Source: Mesobacillus boroniphilus JCM 21738 (GTDB taxonomy: Bacteria > Bacillota > Bacilli > Bacillales > Cytobacillaceae). From it: a stretch of 43,018 nt of DNA. Under the pieces are notes generated by a model that was not told the DNA's origin, ran no database searches, and worked only from the letters and a program-made list of their open reading frames with translations. How positions within the stretch are numbered: the stretch's first letter is position 1; each line of letters opens with the position of its first letter. A program made the translations under genes and the position numbers. Location of the stretch: contig NZ_BAUW01000026.1 in assembly GCF_000517385.1 (NCBI RefSeq), positions 1 through 43,018 of the forward strand, written 5' to 3'. Shown in pieces: positions 1 to 8,966 of this stretch.

Positions 1-16
1 CTTGCGCTTTTTGTTC
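1..16. repeat. 3' end of a dispersed structured repeat (copy C, cut by window edge)
   Basis: The first 16 bases, from CTTGCGC through a T run to GTTC, match the terminal bases of the repeat copy at 30572-30693 and closely resemble the end of the copy at 2739-3036. The rest of this copy lies outside the window. Seen directly; identity as a third copy is inferred from the short match. Confidence 0.6.
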
Positions 17-87
17 AGGTTCTTTTTGTAACTTTAGCAGCTTTCAGTTTTTAAACTCATATTTTACAGATTTTAAGGGGTTCAGAT

Positions 88-2661
88 ATGAAACAAATTG
101 AATTGATCCATCAGCAGGCAGTGGAGAACACAAAAACAAAGATAATGGATGATATCGAGACTTTTCTTGGTGAACTGGAAACTCTTCCGGAATTCAAGGA
201 GTACCTGGATAAAAGAAGCATTTATATCAGCAGATCTGGCTGAATGTGTGGCTGACCAAGTCTACAAATGATTTCTCAAAACGTGATAAAAAGCTTTTTT
301 GAGTGAGCGGGGATATGTTGTAGAAGGTGTCGACCGGAAGTTAATCAATAAGCTTTTCAGGAATGAAATGAGAGACTATAAACCCTTTAATACAAGGGAA
401 TGGATCAAGTCTGAAATCGTTGAGTACAACTGGGAAGAACATTATAACCGTGCGAGAAAGAAGTTCCTCAAAAAAGCTGAGGAAGACAAGCTCCTTGAGA
501 AAAAGGCAGGCATAAAAGAGAAAATTTACCAGGTTGGCCACTCTGTTTTAAGTGACTTCCAGGAGTCTGCATATCTAAGAATCCGGCATGAGATGGCAAA
601 GGAATTAAAGAAAATTTTAAATGAAAATCAGAAATACAAGGATATCGACACATACATGCTGGAGGAAAGATTGACCGTTATTGGCTCTTTCAACCCTGAT
701 GATTACAGGACCATGGCTGACTTTTTTGATGAATTGACGGGACAGATCCATCAAACCGCTAGCTGGGGGCGTTTTTATTTTGAATATGAAACCTACCAGT
801 ATTATTTTGAGAACAGTGTTTTAAAGTATTTTACAGTGATAGCAGCTGAAGAGGTAATGAATCATCTTGACCAGCATATTCTCAGCGAATATGAGGAAGT
901 ATTCGCGGACAAGCTTTCAGTCGCCGAGATAAAAAGAATTATTAACGACTTGGCTGATGTTTATTTAGATGGTTTTCTTTTCAAGCTTCAGGAAGAGTAT
1001 GTAACAGACTTATTAGCTCTAGCTGAATTAGAGTTTGAAGAACGGGCGCATCATAAGATCTATGAAAAAGACCTTGCAGAGAGGGAGCGCAGAAAGGCAG
1101 AAGAGCTGGCCGAGCTTGAAAGGAAAAGGGAAGAAGAAGCTCGCATGCTTGAGGACATTTTCGGAAGAGAATACAATCCTTCACTGAGAAGAAATGTTAG
1201 ATATATTCTGCACATCGGTGAAACTAATACAGGAAAAACTCACCACGCTCTCGAAAGAATGAAGGAAGCTAGAACTGGTTTGTATTTGGCTCCCCTTCGC
1301 CTGTTGGCTCTTGAGGTTTATGAAAAGCTCAATGCTGAGGGCGTTCCTTGCTCGCTTAAAACAGGCGAGGAAGAAAAGCCTGTGGAAGGAGCAAACCATA
1401 TTTCCTGTACAGTAGAAATGTTTCACGAAAAAGAATTTTATGAAGTAGTCGTCATAGATGAATCACAGATGATCGCTGATAAGGATAGAGGGTTCTCCTG
1501 GTTTAAAGCTATTACAAAAGCAAATGCAGAGGAAGTCCACATCATCGGGAGCAAGAATATCAAGGAAATGATGATGGGCCTGCTGGATGATGGGGTGGCG
1601 GAAATATATGAATATACTCGTGATATTCCTCTTCAGGTAGAGAATAAAGAATTCAGCCTGAAGGATACCAAGAAAGGCGATGCACTTGTTTGCTTCTCAA
1701 GAAAACAAGTGCTTGAGAATGCATCGAAACTGCAGAATAACGGTCGCCAGGTAAGCGTGATTTATGGAAGCATGCCGCCAGAAACGAGGAAAAAGCAAAT
1801 CGACCGATTCATCAAAGGAGAAACAAGTGTGGTAGTGGCGACCGACGCTATTGGCATGGGGTTGAATTTGCCAATCAGGAGAATTGTTTTTTGGAAAATG
1901 AAAAATTTGATGGTACGAGGAGAAGAAGGCTTACTTCTCAGGAGATAAAGCAAATTGCGGGGCGTGCCGGCAGAAAAGGAATTTACAATGTCGGCCGTGT
2001 AGCGTTCACATCAGATATCAGCTTGATGACAAAGCTTCTTGAGAAAGAGGACAAACCTGTAGAGACGTTTTCCATTGCTCCGACATCTGGTATTTTTGAA
2101 AGGTTCCAAAATTACCACCGTTCACTTGCTGTTTTCTTTGAATTATGGGATAAGTTCGAAAGCCCTAAAGGGACGAACAAAGCTTCACTGTCTGAAGAAA
2201 GAGAGCTTTATGAGTACATCAGGGATACTGAAATTGAAGCAAGACTCCCAATGATGGAGCTGTATGGATTTCTTCATCTTCCTTTCTCATCAAGAGAACC
2301 TGCCCTTATTGAACAATGGCTTGAAACAATCAGAGCAATTGTCGCAGATGCAGAGCTTCCGGAGCCGCCAGTCAAAACTGCCTCCCTGGAGGAACTGGAG
2401 CTTTCCTATAAAGCAATCGGTCTGCATTTGTTGTTTTTATATAAGCTTGGAAGAAAAACTGAGGCTGTTTACTGGGAAAGAGTTCGTACAGGCTTAAGCG
2501 ACGATGTTCACGAATTTTTAAAGTCAGAAGTGAAAAATTATAAAAAGAAGTGCAGGCATTGCGGAAAAGGGATCCATGTTGAATCCCCTTACCAGATTTG
2601 TGATTCCTGCTATTCAGCCAGAAACAGAAAAAAGGTGGACAACAGAGACCATTGGAGGTAA
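88..2661 (+). CDS. Suv3/Ski2-like DEAD/DEAH-box helicase with C-terminal zinc-binding motif (frameshifted)
   Basis: Superfamily 2 helicase that probably unwinds RNA or DNA using ATP; the exact substrate is unknown. ATG at 88 follows an AAGGGG ribosome site. An N-terminal charged, coiled-coil region of about 300 residues precedes the motor: Walker A GETNTGKT near 1216-1240, DEAH variant VVIDESQ near 1450-1470, motif V/VI VATDAIGMGLNLP, then QIAGRAGRKG. The order and the phrase KFDG...LTSQEIKQIAGRAGR are typical of Suv3-type helicases. The C-terminus carries CRHCGKG...ICDSC, a likely zinc knuckle. The frame is broken near 215-225, at the T6 run 295-300 and at the T6 run 1887-1892. In the two T runs, adding one T restores a continuous protein of about 858 residues. 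These are probably sequence errors. A good terminator follows at 2671. Confidence 0.85.
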
Positions 2662-2670
2662 TCCACTGTA

Positions 2671-2710
2671 AGCAGGGCTTTCATTTGGAAGCTCTGCTTT
2701 CTTTTAATTT
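2671..2710 (+). terminator. Rho-independent terminator after the Suv3-like helicase
   Basis: Ten-base arms AGCAGGGCTT (2671-2680) and AAGCTCTGCT (2689-2698) pair with one G-T wobble around an 8-base loop. They are followed by a T-rich tail. Confidence 0.8.
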
Positions 2711-2738
2711 TATATGAAAGTATTATACTTCGATTAGT

Positions 2739-3036
2739 GTCCAGCTCCAGCGCCTAGCCAGTTTTCATCCCAGAGATTGCTTCTCCGAGTATCTTGCGAG
2801 AAGCGGTAGCTTTGAGCAGCTCGAGTCGTTTGTCCAGTGTCGCCTCCTAGAAACTCCGAAACTTCAACTCCGCCGGCAGAAGCAAAAAACGCTTCTTTGT
2901 CGGAGTGTCCAGTTTCTGCGTTTCTGGACAGTCGGCTATACTTTTCTATTTCGGTCCTGCCAATGAAGTCAAAGAACGACTTCACTGGTCAGCCCTCCAG
3001 CGCTTATCTGGGCTGACCAAGGGGCTTGCGCTTTTC
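2739..3036. repeat. Dispersed structured repeat, long composite copy A
   Basis: The copy starts CCAGCTCCAGCGCCTAGCC and ends GGGGCTTGCGCTTTTC, nearly the same ends as copy B at 30572-30693. The 3' 90 bases carry two hairpins: GAAGTC/GACTTC, and GGTCAGCCC/GGGCTGACC. The outer ends AGCGCctaGCC and GGGGCttGCGCT are also complementary, so the unit could fold as a whole. Copy A has about 190 extra bases in the middle (about 2760-2950), including a second TCCAG-type start and a TCCAGTTTCTGCGTTTCTGGA palindrome, so it looks like one repeat nested in another. No protein is supported here. With the terminator, this accounts for the whole gap 2662-3107. Confidence 0.75.
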
Positions 3037-3107
3037 TTACGACAGAAGTATATAACAGCTCAATCCCCATATGATTATAGAAGGAAAAAATAAAAAGGTG
3101 TGATCAG

Positions 3108-4372
3108 ATGGCTGTCCACGTAGTTAGGTCAGGAGAGAACCTTTGGTCAATCGCCAAAACATATGGTGTATCGATCAAAAGTATTGTCGATGTCAACGGA
3201 CTTCCTTCCACTAGCTTAATCATTCCCGGGCTGGCACTCTATATTCCAGATCAACAGCCAATTATTCGCTATTATCAAATCAAGGCTGGCGATACATTAT
3301 GGAGGCTTGCTTTACAGTTCAGGACGAGTGTCAGCAGCATTGTCAGTGCAAATCCGGGACTGGATCCCAACAGATTGTATATTGGCCAGAATATAAATAT
3401 TCCTTCACCTGTTAAGCACAGTTTTCCACACTTGGATTCATCGTACCTGGCGCCTCTCAAACCTTTCTAACTGATTTCGAAAGAATGGCCACCAATCTTA
3501 CATTCGTTGCTGTTGCGGCCTTTACCTTTACAGCAGAAGGATATGCCTATGTGGCAGGCAATGATGTCCCTATTGTTCGTAAAAGCAAAGAATTGAATGT
3601 CATCCCATTATTAATGATCCAAAACACCACGGCAACCGGATTCAGCAAAGAACTGGCAGGCAATGTACTGTCTTCGCCGACTTACCGAAGGAACCTTGTT
3701 GCCAGTCTCGTGAATTTAGCAAATCAAATAGGCTATGGCGGCATAAGTGTCGACCTGGAATTTATTCCGCCGCCGCAGAGGGAAGATTTCAATGCTTTCC
3801 TCCGTGAACTGAAGGAGGCGATGGGAAACCTAATTTTACATGTAAATGTTCATGCAAAGACAGAAGATATCCCGACAAATCCAATAATCGGAGCGTATGA
3901 TTATAAAACAATAGGGGAGATTGCTGACATTGTTGCCGTTATGACCATTGATTACGGATACCCCGGGGGTCCACCTGATCCTGTTGCTCCTTTATGGTGG
4001 ATTGCACTCGTTGTCAGGTATTCAATTACCTTGATTCCCCGTGAGAAATTGCAAATCGGTCTCCCGCTTTACGGGCACGATAAAGTCGTCTCGACCAATC
4101 AATATCGGGCACTCTCCGTGCTGGACGCACAAAATCTTGCTATTTCTACTGGTGCGGTCATCCAATATGATACCGCAGCCAGGTCACCGTGGTTCAGGTA
4201 TTGGAAAGGCACCGAAGAACATATCGTATGGTTTGAGGACATTCGAAGCTATATTGAAAAGTACAGATTGATCGATTTATATCAGCTTTATGGCGCAACC
4301 TATTGGCAGCTTAGTTTGAAAGCACCGCAAAACTGGGCTTACTTGGATAAAGTGGATGTTATCAAACTATGA
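3108..4372 (+). CDS. LysM-LysM-GH18 glycoside hydrolase, YaaH/SleL/YdhD-like (frameshifted)
   Basis: Likely peptidoglycan or spore-cortex N-acetylglucosaminidase of the YaaH/SleL group, acting at the cell or spore surface. Two N-terminal LysM modules (starting VHVVRSGENLWSIAKTYGV and YYQIKAGDTLWRLALQFRT) bind the glycan. A GH18 barrel follows, with the catalytic signature GGISVDLEFIPPPQRED (the E is the presumed acid), then MTIDYGYPGGPPDP and a C-terminal YWQLSLKAPQNW. There is no signal peptide, as in SleL-type spore enzymes. The ATG at 3108 has a weak GGTGTGATC site. The LysM frame ends at 3470, but the correct continuation (QFSTLGFIVPGASQTF) is in another frame from about 3415, so one indel near 3405-3420 splits the gene. 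The joined length of about 421 residues fits the family. Confidence 0.88.
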
Positions 4373-4424
4373 ATTTATTCATTAATTGCCCACCTTTGTA
4401 TTTATTTTGAAAGTTAATGTTATA

Positions 4425-4462
4425 AGCATCTGTTTTCTAATAGGAACAGGTGCTTTTTTTAT
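4425..4462 (+). terminator. Rho-independent terminator after the GH18 gene
   Basis: AGCATCTGTT (4425-4434) pairs with AACAGGTGCT (4445-4454), with one wobble, followed by T7. Confidence 0.85.
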
Positions 4463-4531
4463 TTAATAAGGTGATTGTTCGTTATTTTGGGGTATTAATA
4501 AGTAAATTAATTTATAAGAGGAGGATCATAG

Positions 4532-4915
4532 ATGAATAATTTTCTGAAGAGCGGCTTTCTGCTTGGACTGGGAGCAGCGGTTGCCGGTAAGGAAAAAGCA
4601 GATGAAACCATTAAGAAGCTGGTTGAAAAAGGGAATATGACCCAGGCTGAAGCAGACACCATCTTTGATGATTTTTTCAAAAAGGGAGAATCGAAGAGCG
4701 GGGAATGGAATAAAGAATTCAAGGAGATGGCTAGAAGCCAGCTGACTGAGCTTGGTTTTGTAACAAGGGAAGAATTAGACACTGTGCAGGCGCAGCTTGT
4801 TTTACTGCAGGATGAAATCTCACAACTGCGAAACAGTGGATTAAATAAAGAGATCGACCAGGTGGAAAACGGAATGGAGAATATTCTGCCTGGATTTTCA
4901 AAAGACATTGATTAG
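4532..4915 (+). CDS. Phasin-like/coiled-coil protein upstream of ubiB
   Basis: A 127-residue, highly charged, mostly helical protein. ATG 4532 has a strong AGAGGAGGATC ribosome site. The N-terminus (FLKSGFLLGLGAAVAGKEKA) has a short hydrophobic, glycine-rich helix. The rest (TREELDTVQAQLVLLQDEISQLR) is a coiled coil, as in phasin-family and YvrL-like helper proteins. From memory, Bacillaceae often place such a protein directly before the UbiB/AarF kinase, and here the next gene starts 14 bases downstream, so the two are cotranscribed. The function is unknown. A role as membrane or granule surface partner of the kinase is only inferred. Confidence 0.75.
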   Translation: MNNFLKSGFLLGLGAAVAGKEKADETIKKLVEKGNMTQAEADTIFDDFFKKGESKSGEWNKEFKEMARSQLTELGFVTREELDTVQAQLVLLQDEISQLRNSGLNKEIDQVENGMENILPGFSKDID

Positions 4916-4929
4916 CAGCGGGTGATGGA

Positions 4930-6606
4930 ATGTTGACGGGTCGATTGAGACGTTTAAATAGATATAGAGAAATAGCTTCATCATTTGTGAAATATGGATT
5001 TGGATATGTGCTGGAAGAGGTGGGGCTGTTCCATGTCCTGTCATTGAAGGACCGGATCGCTACAGACGTGAAAAATGGAAATGCAAAGGAAACTGGTTAC
5101 CGTATAAGGTGCATGTTGGAGGAATTGGGGCCCGCTTTTATAAAGCTCGGCCAGCTCTTCAGCATCAGGAGTGATATGCTACCTGAAGAAATTGTTAAAG
5201 AACTGGAACTGCTTCAGGACCAGGTTCCCCCAGTTCCTGTTGCTGAAATAAAGAACAAGCTTCACCACGAATTTGGCAGGCCTGTTGAGGAAGTATTCAC
5301 TTATTTTAATGAGGATTATGTAGCAGCAGCGTCGATTGGACAGGTTCATGAAGCAGTACTGTCAACAGGGGAGACAGTCATGGTGAAGGTCCAGCGACCG
5401 GGAATTAAGCAGACAGTCTTTACTGACCTTGATATTTTAAGGGATATTGCGAGATTGATTGAGCAGCGATATGACTGGGCTCGGTATTACAATATCACTG
5501 ACATGGTTGAAGAGCTGTCTGAATCAATCCGCAGGGAGCTGGATTACACAGAGGAAGCCCGGAATACGGATATGGTCCAAATGCAGTTTGAAGATTTTGA
5601 ATCTATAAAAGTGCCGGTTATCTTTCCTGAATACTCAACTCCACAGATTCTCACCATGGAAAAGGTTCAAGGTATCAAGCTCAACGAACTGAAGACTATT
5701 GTCATTGAAAATAAGGAAAAACAAAGGATAGCGGATCTATTGGTAAGTGCATTCATAACCCAAATTTTAAAAGAAGGTTTTTTTCACGGTGACCCGCATC
5801 CTGGCAATATTCTTTATAATACAGAAACTCAACAGCTGATTTTCATAGACTTCGGGCAGGTAGGTCGTCTGTCAGCAAGCTTGAGATATGATTCTGCATC
5901 AATGATGATGGGAATCATGCAGGAAGACACCCATCAGATTGTCAGGTCTATTTTCAGGATGGCCTATGTGCCTTCTGATATTGATGAACAGCATTTTTAT
6001 GACCGAGTAGATGGAATCAGGAAAACGGTTGAAAGGTCGTCGAAAGAAGGACTAAGTTTAGGTTTGACGGTCAAGGAGTTATTTGCTGCGGCACAGGAAC
6101 ATCGGATTATACTGCCTAAGGAAATGACAATGATGGGGAAAGCGCTAATCACGATTGAAGGTATCATTTCTGAGATCGACCCAGGCCTTGATATGATTGA
6201 GTTAGCTAAACCTTATGGAGAACAGATCATGAGGGAGAGGTACGATCCGATTAAAATGGGCAAAAGTCTTTGGAATAAAGCTGAGGACTTATCAGATACG
6301 TTCACCAATATTCCGAATCAGGTTGAAAATGTTTTGGATCAAGCTTCCAAAGGTGATTTGAAATTTGAAATCAGTTTATCGGAAATCAATCGGATCCTGC
6401 ATAAATTCGACCGGATCAGCAACCAGGTTTCTTTCAGCTTGACACTGCTGGCCTTCAGTATTGTTGTTCTAGGTCTGATTGTTGGAGCAACATTTGGCAA
6501 TAATACTATACTGACAAGCGTACCGGCAATCGAAGTAGGGTTCATCATTGCTTTCGGAATGTTTTTATGGATTATTTATTCTATATTAAAGTCGGGAAGG
6601 TTCTAA
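4930..6606 (+). CDS. UbiB/AarF (ABC1/ADCK) family atypical kinase
   Basis: Intact, 558 residues. Atypical protein-kinase-like ATPase of the UbiB family, known to support isoprenoid-quinone (here menaquinone) or lipid homeostasis at the membrane. Hallmarks visible are the KxGQ motif (K72-L-G-Q75), the alanine-rich nucleotide loop AAASIGQVH (132-140), the conserved lysine in VMVKVQRPG (K153), the catalytic loop HGDPHPGNILY and the metal-binding IDFGQVGRL. Two C-terminal hydrophobic segments (SLTLLAFSIVVLGLIVGA and VGFIIAFGMFLWIIYSIL) anchor it in the membrane. It is the second gene of an operon with the phasin-like gene. The direct substrate is not known. Confidence 0.92.
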   Translation: MLTGRLRRLNRYREIASSFVKYGFGYVLEEVGLFHVLSLKDRIATDVKNGNAKETGYRIRCMLEELGPAFIKLGQLFSIRSDMLPEEIVKELELLQDQVPPVPVAEIKNKLHHEFGRPVEEVFTYFNEDYVAAASIGQVHEAVLSTGETVMVKVQRPGIKQTVFTDLDILRDIARLIEQRYDWARYYNITDMVEELSESIRRELDYTEEARNTDMVQMQFEDFESIKVPVIFPEYSTPQILTMEKVQGIKLNELKTIVIENKEKQRIADLLVSAFITQILKEGFFHGDPHPGNILYNTETQQLIFIDFGQVGRLSASLRYDSASMMMGIMQEDTHQIVRSIFRMAYVPSDIDEQHFYDRVDGIRKTVERSSKEGLSLGLTVKELFAAAQEHRIILPKEMTMMGKALITIEGIISEIDPGLDMIELAKPYGEQIMRERYDPIKMGKSLWNKAEDLSDTFTNIPNQVENVLDQASKGDLKFEISLSEINRILHKFDRISNQVSFSLTLLAFSIVVLGLIVGATFGNNTILTSVPAIEVGFIIAFGMFLWIIYSILKSGRF

Positions 6607-6681
6607 TCGATAAAGGTACGTTTATTCATGAACAGCCTTATTCAGTTTTAAAAAAATATAAGATAAGCACTAATTTCGTTA

Positions 6682-6710
6682 AAGACTACAAAAAAATGTG
6701 GTCTTTTTTC
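6682..6710 (+). terminator. Rho-independent terminator after ubiB
   Basis: AAGACTACA (6682-6690) pairs with TGTGGTCTT (6697-6705) around an A-rich loop, with a T tail. Confidence 0.75.
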
Positions 6711-6789
6711 TGATTGTAGAAGGGAAATTTTTACTGGAGGTTGAATATATACTATATAAATATAGAGAATAGAAAAGGGGAACAAGATT

Positions 6790-7398
6790 TTGAGTGCACA
6801 TAATGCTGACCGTGCCGGGAGTTTGCTGATAACAGTAGCTGTTATCCTGCTCTTTGCATCTGTACCAATTGGGATTTTTATCGTATCTTTTATTCATAAT
6901 TCCGTTTACCTTGACCGTTCGCACTGGTTTTTTGACAGCCCGATGTCATCTTATATAACGATGGTCGCCGTGTTTTTGATTATACCCGTGTTACTGATTA
7001 TCATGGCTATTTATCTTTTCAAAACTGATGAATCCAAAAAGAGAACTTTCAATGTTTTTATTGCCTCCGCTTTTACTCTGGTAATCATGGCTGCAGGCGG
7101 TTATTTGAGTATTGATAATTATTATTATATGGACAAGAATGGCTTATATTATGATGAGCTCTGGAAATTAGAACAAACCGAATATTCTTGGGATGACATT
7201 ACGGAGATGAAACAAATCAACAAAAAAGAGGGTGGTACGCTAACACCTGATAAAGTGATTTTCACTTATGAGGATAAAAAAATCGAATTGCCTTTGACTC
7301 CTAAACTTAGAAACGAAATTGACCCTGTAATCAATTATATCGAGAATGCACAAGGGGTCGAACTGGTCATGGAGAATATCACTACAGATGAAGAATAG
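6790..7398 (+). CDS. Unknown membrane protein with C-terminal soluble domain
   Basis: 202 residues; not recognised. The start is TTG at 6790, preceded by AAAAGGGGAAC at good distance; no closer ATG in frame fits. There are three predicted membrane segments: LLITVAVILLFASVPIGIFI, MVAVFLIIPVLLIIMAIYLF, and VFIASAFTLVIMAAGGY. A cytoplasmic or extracellular domain of about 90 residues follows. It contains WDDITEMKQINKK and VIFTYEDKKIELPL, and alternates short beta strands in a way reminiscent of PH-like bacterial domains (a guess). It is a single gene, with its own TATAAA-like stretch near 6755. Confidence 0.75.
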   Translation: MSAHNADRAGSLLITVAVILLFASVPIGIFIVSFIHNSVYLDRSHWFFDSPMSSYITMVAVFLIIPVLLIIMAIYLFKTDESKKRTFNVFIASAFTLVIMAAGGYLSIDNYYYMDKNGLYYDELWKLEQTEYSWDDITEMKQINKKEGGTLTPDKVIFTYEDKKIELPLTPKLRNEIDPVINYIENAQGVELVMENITTDEE

Positions 7399-7476
7399 AC
7401 GAATAAACCCTTTCATCAATTTGTTGGAAGGGCATTTTGATATTCAATCATTTAGCCGAACGGAAATGAGCAATAT

Positions 7477-7929
7477 TTACCTTTTTGACTTTTGAAAAAA
7501 ATACTGAAAGCCGTACGCGAAAATAGCAAATGAATAAATGATACTGAAAAAATGAATTGGTTTCAGTTTCTCTAATTGATATATGCCTATTTTCTTAAAA
7601 AGCTTTGTGATGGGAAATGCTAATAAATAGTCTATCACAAGATTAATTCCTAAGTACTGCCAAAGGCTACCGTATGCCAGGCGGAACACCCAGAGGTTAG
7701 TAACAAAAAAGGGGCCAAGAGTAAAACTAAGATCATTGAAAAGTCGGGTACCGATATCTCCGGGGACTTTCCATAGTTTATATGGGTGTGATAATACCAA
7801 TAGAATTGAAACTAAAGCTGTAACAAATATCGTGACAGGAAGAAACCGCTTTATTGCACGTTTAGGGTATAACAATAATGTTGACCAAGATATTAACAGC
7901 ATACCAAGCCTGAATATATTATGTAACAT
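7477..7929 (-). CDS. Unknown polytopic membrane protein, 150 residues
   Basis: The open frame runs back to 8103, but the real start is the ATG at 7929, which has a good AAAGGAGC ribosome site 5 bases upstream. The upstream frame would overlap the divergent gene at 8102. The protein has four or five hydrophobic segments (LGMLLISWSTLLLY, LPVTIFVTALVSILLV, FFVTNLWVFRLAYG, YLGINLVIDYLLAFPI, IIYSFAIFAYGFQYFF). I believe similar conserved hypothetical proteins occur across Bacillus, but I cannot name a function. No sequence signals for export or catalysis are seen. Confidence 0.75.
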   Translation of the reverse strand: MLHNIFRLGMLLISWSTLLLYPKRAIKRFLPVTIFVTALVSILLVLSHPYKLWKVPGDIGTRLFNDLSFTLGPFFVTNLWVFRLAYGSLWQYLGINLVIDYLLAFPITKLFKKIGIYQLEKLKPIHFFSIIYSFAIFAYGFQYFFQKSKR

Positions 7930-8101
7930 GGTTGCTCCTTTCTTAAATAAAGCTAAACTTTTGATCTGCATTATGCATAGTATCTCCACATATACAAAAT
8001 ATAATAATGCAGTTGTGAAAAAGTTATTGTTGTTGTAATCAGTTAAATATGATAAATTAGACCACACACATGACTTTTGTCCTGTTAAGGAGAATTTTGC
8101 C

Positions 8102-8239
8102 ATGATTAATGAAGAGGAAAAGTTAATCTTTTTAAAAGAACTCGGACGTTTGATTGATGATTACAAAAGATGTTGTGATGATGAATATCAAGAGCAGATT
8201 TATGAAGATATCATGCATTTAATTAATGTTATAAACTGA
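8102..8239 (+). CDS. Small hypothetical protein, 45 residues
   Basis: ATG 8102 follows AAGGAG at 8-base spacing. The product is an acidic helical peptide beginning MINEEEKLIFLKELGRLI and ending MHLINVIN, with an internal CC pair. A U-tailed hairpin at 8266-8293 directly ends the unit, so this is a complete monocistronic small gene. It lies divergent to the membrane protein at 7477-7929. The family is not recognised. Confidence 0.65.
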   Translation: MINEEEKLIFLKELGRLIDDYKRCCDDEYQEQIYEDIMHLINVIN

Positions 8240-8265
8240 GGATCAATATGGTCACCTTTAACTTG

Positions 8266-8293
8266 CTGCTTCGCTAATAGAAGCAGTTTTTTC
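8266..8293 (+). terminator. Terminator after the 45-residue small gene
   Basis: CTGCTTC (8266-8272) pairs perfectly with GAAGCAG (8280-8286), followed by T6. Confidence 0.8.
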
Positions 8294-8354
8294 TATACAA
8301 AAAAATCCTGAAAGGGTATCATTGTAAAAGCAGGGAGAAGAATTCTACGTCACC

Positions 8355-8365
8355 GGGGGGGGGGG
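8355..8365 (+). promoter_or_regulatory. G11 homopolymer serving as, or next to, the ribosome binding site
   Basis: Eleven consecutive G residues lie 8 bases before the TTG start of the STAS gene. No other Shine-Dalgarno sequence is in range. Tract length could affect translation, or the length may be miscalled. Confidence 0.45.
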
Positions 8366-8373
8366 TTCGGATT

Positions 8374-8838
8374 TTGGAAACACATAGAATCGAGGAGCTA
8401 GAGAGAAAAATTCAGGAATATGAGACGATTATTTCGGAAATGTCTGCGCCAATCATACCTTCTATTGTTCCTCAGACTATACTGATACCTATTACAGGGT
8501 TAATTCGAGCAGAGCGTTTTGATAAAATACGTGGAAATGTTCTTAACTTTATCCATAATAAAGACATAGAAACGGCAATTATAGACTTAACTGATATAAG
8601 TGGAGAAAGAATTGAAGATGTGTGCCTTGAAGAAATAGGCAGGGAGCTTCATGAATTGGCTTCTTCTATCTCATTGATGGGCGTCAAAGCGTTATTTGTA
8701 GGAATGAATCCAGAGTTGGTCAAGCGGATGGTCCTTGATGGAATAAAATTAGAATCGCAATCATTTTCAACTTTTCAAGCAGCCTTAAAGTATTTGATGA
8801 AGCAAAAGGGCCTGGAATTCAGAAAAATCTCTGAATAA
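8374..8838 (+). CDS. STAS-domain protein, RsbR-paralogue-like (stressosome type)
   Basis: 154 residues. A short N-terminal helix (METHRIEELERKIQEYETIIS) leads into SEMSAPIIPSIVPQTILIPITG, which is the typical entry of RsbR-type STAS domains. The rest carries the STAS fold (ETAIIDLTDIS, MGVKALFVGMNPELVKRMV). Such proteins act as antagonists in sigma-B partner switching and in stressosomes. The usual N-terminal sensor domain is absent, so this is a STAS-only form. The start is TTG 8374, and the purine signal is an 11-G tract (8355-8365) 8 bases upstream, which is unusual. It is followed by its own terminator. Confidence 0.8.
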   Translation: METHRIEELERKIQEYETIISEMSAPIIPSIVPQTILIPITGLIRAERFDKIRGNVLNFIHNKDIETAIIDLTDISGERIEDVCLEEIGRELHELASSISLMGVKALFVGMNPELVKRMVLDGIKLESQSFSTFQAALKYLMKQKGLEFRKISE

Positions 8839-8842
8839 AAAT

Positions 8843-8872
8843 AACCCGCCAGATTTTACTGGCGGGTTATTT
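8843..8872 (+). terminator. Terminator after the STAS gene
   Basis: Perfect arms AACCCGCCAG (8843-8852) and CTGGCGGGTT (8859-8868). A short AT-rich tail follows. Confidence 0.8.
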
Positions 8873-8966
8873 CACGGAATATCAAGCAGAAACTGTTAGT
8901 TTTTTGCAGGTTGAGTTGTTAAAATATGAGTAAATCAGAAATTTACATAGGAACGAGGGGAAAGTG

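Noticed and set aside
2734..3093. Two open frames inside repeat copy A
   Set aside because: They lie wholly in a structured repeat that also occurs elsewhere in altered form; no ribosome site or protein-like conservation.
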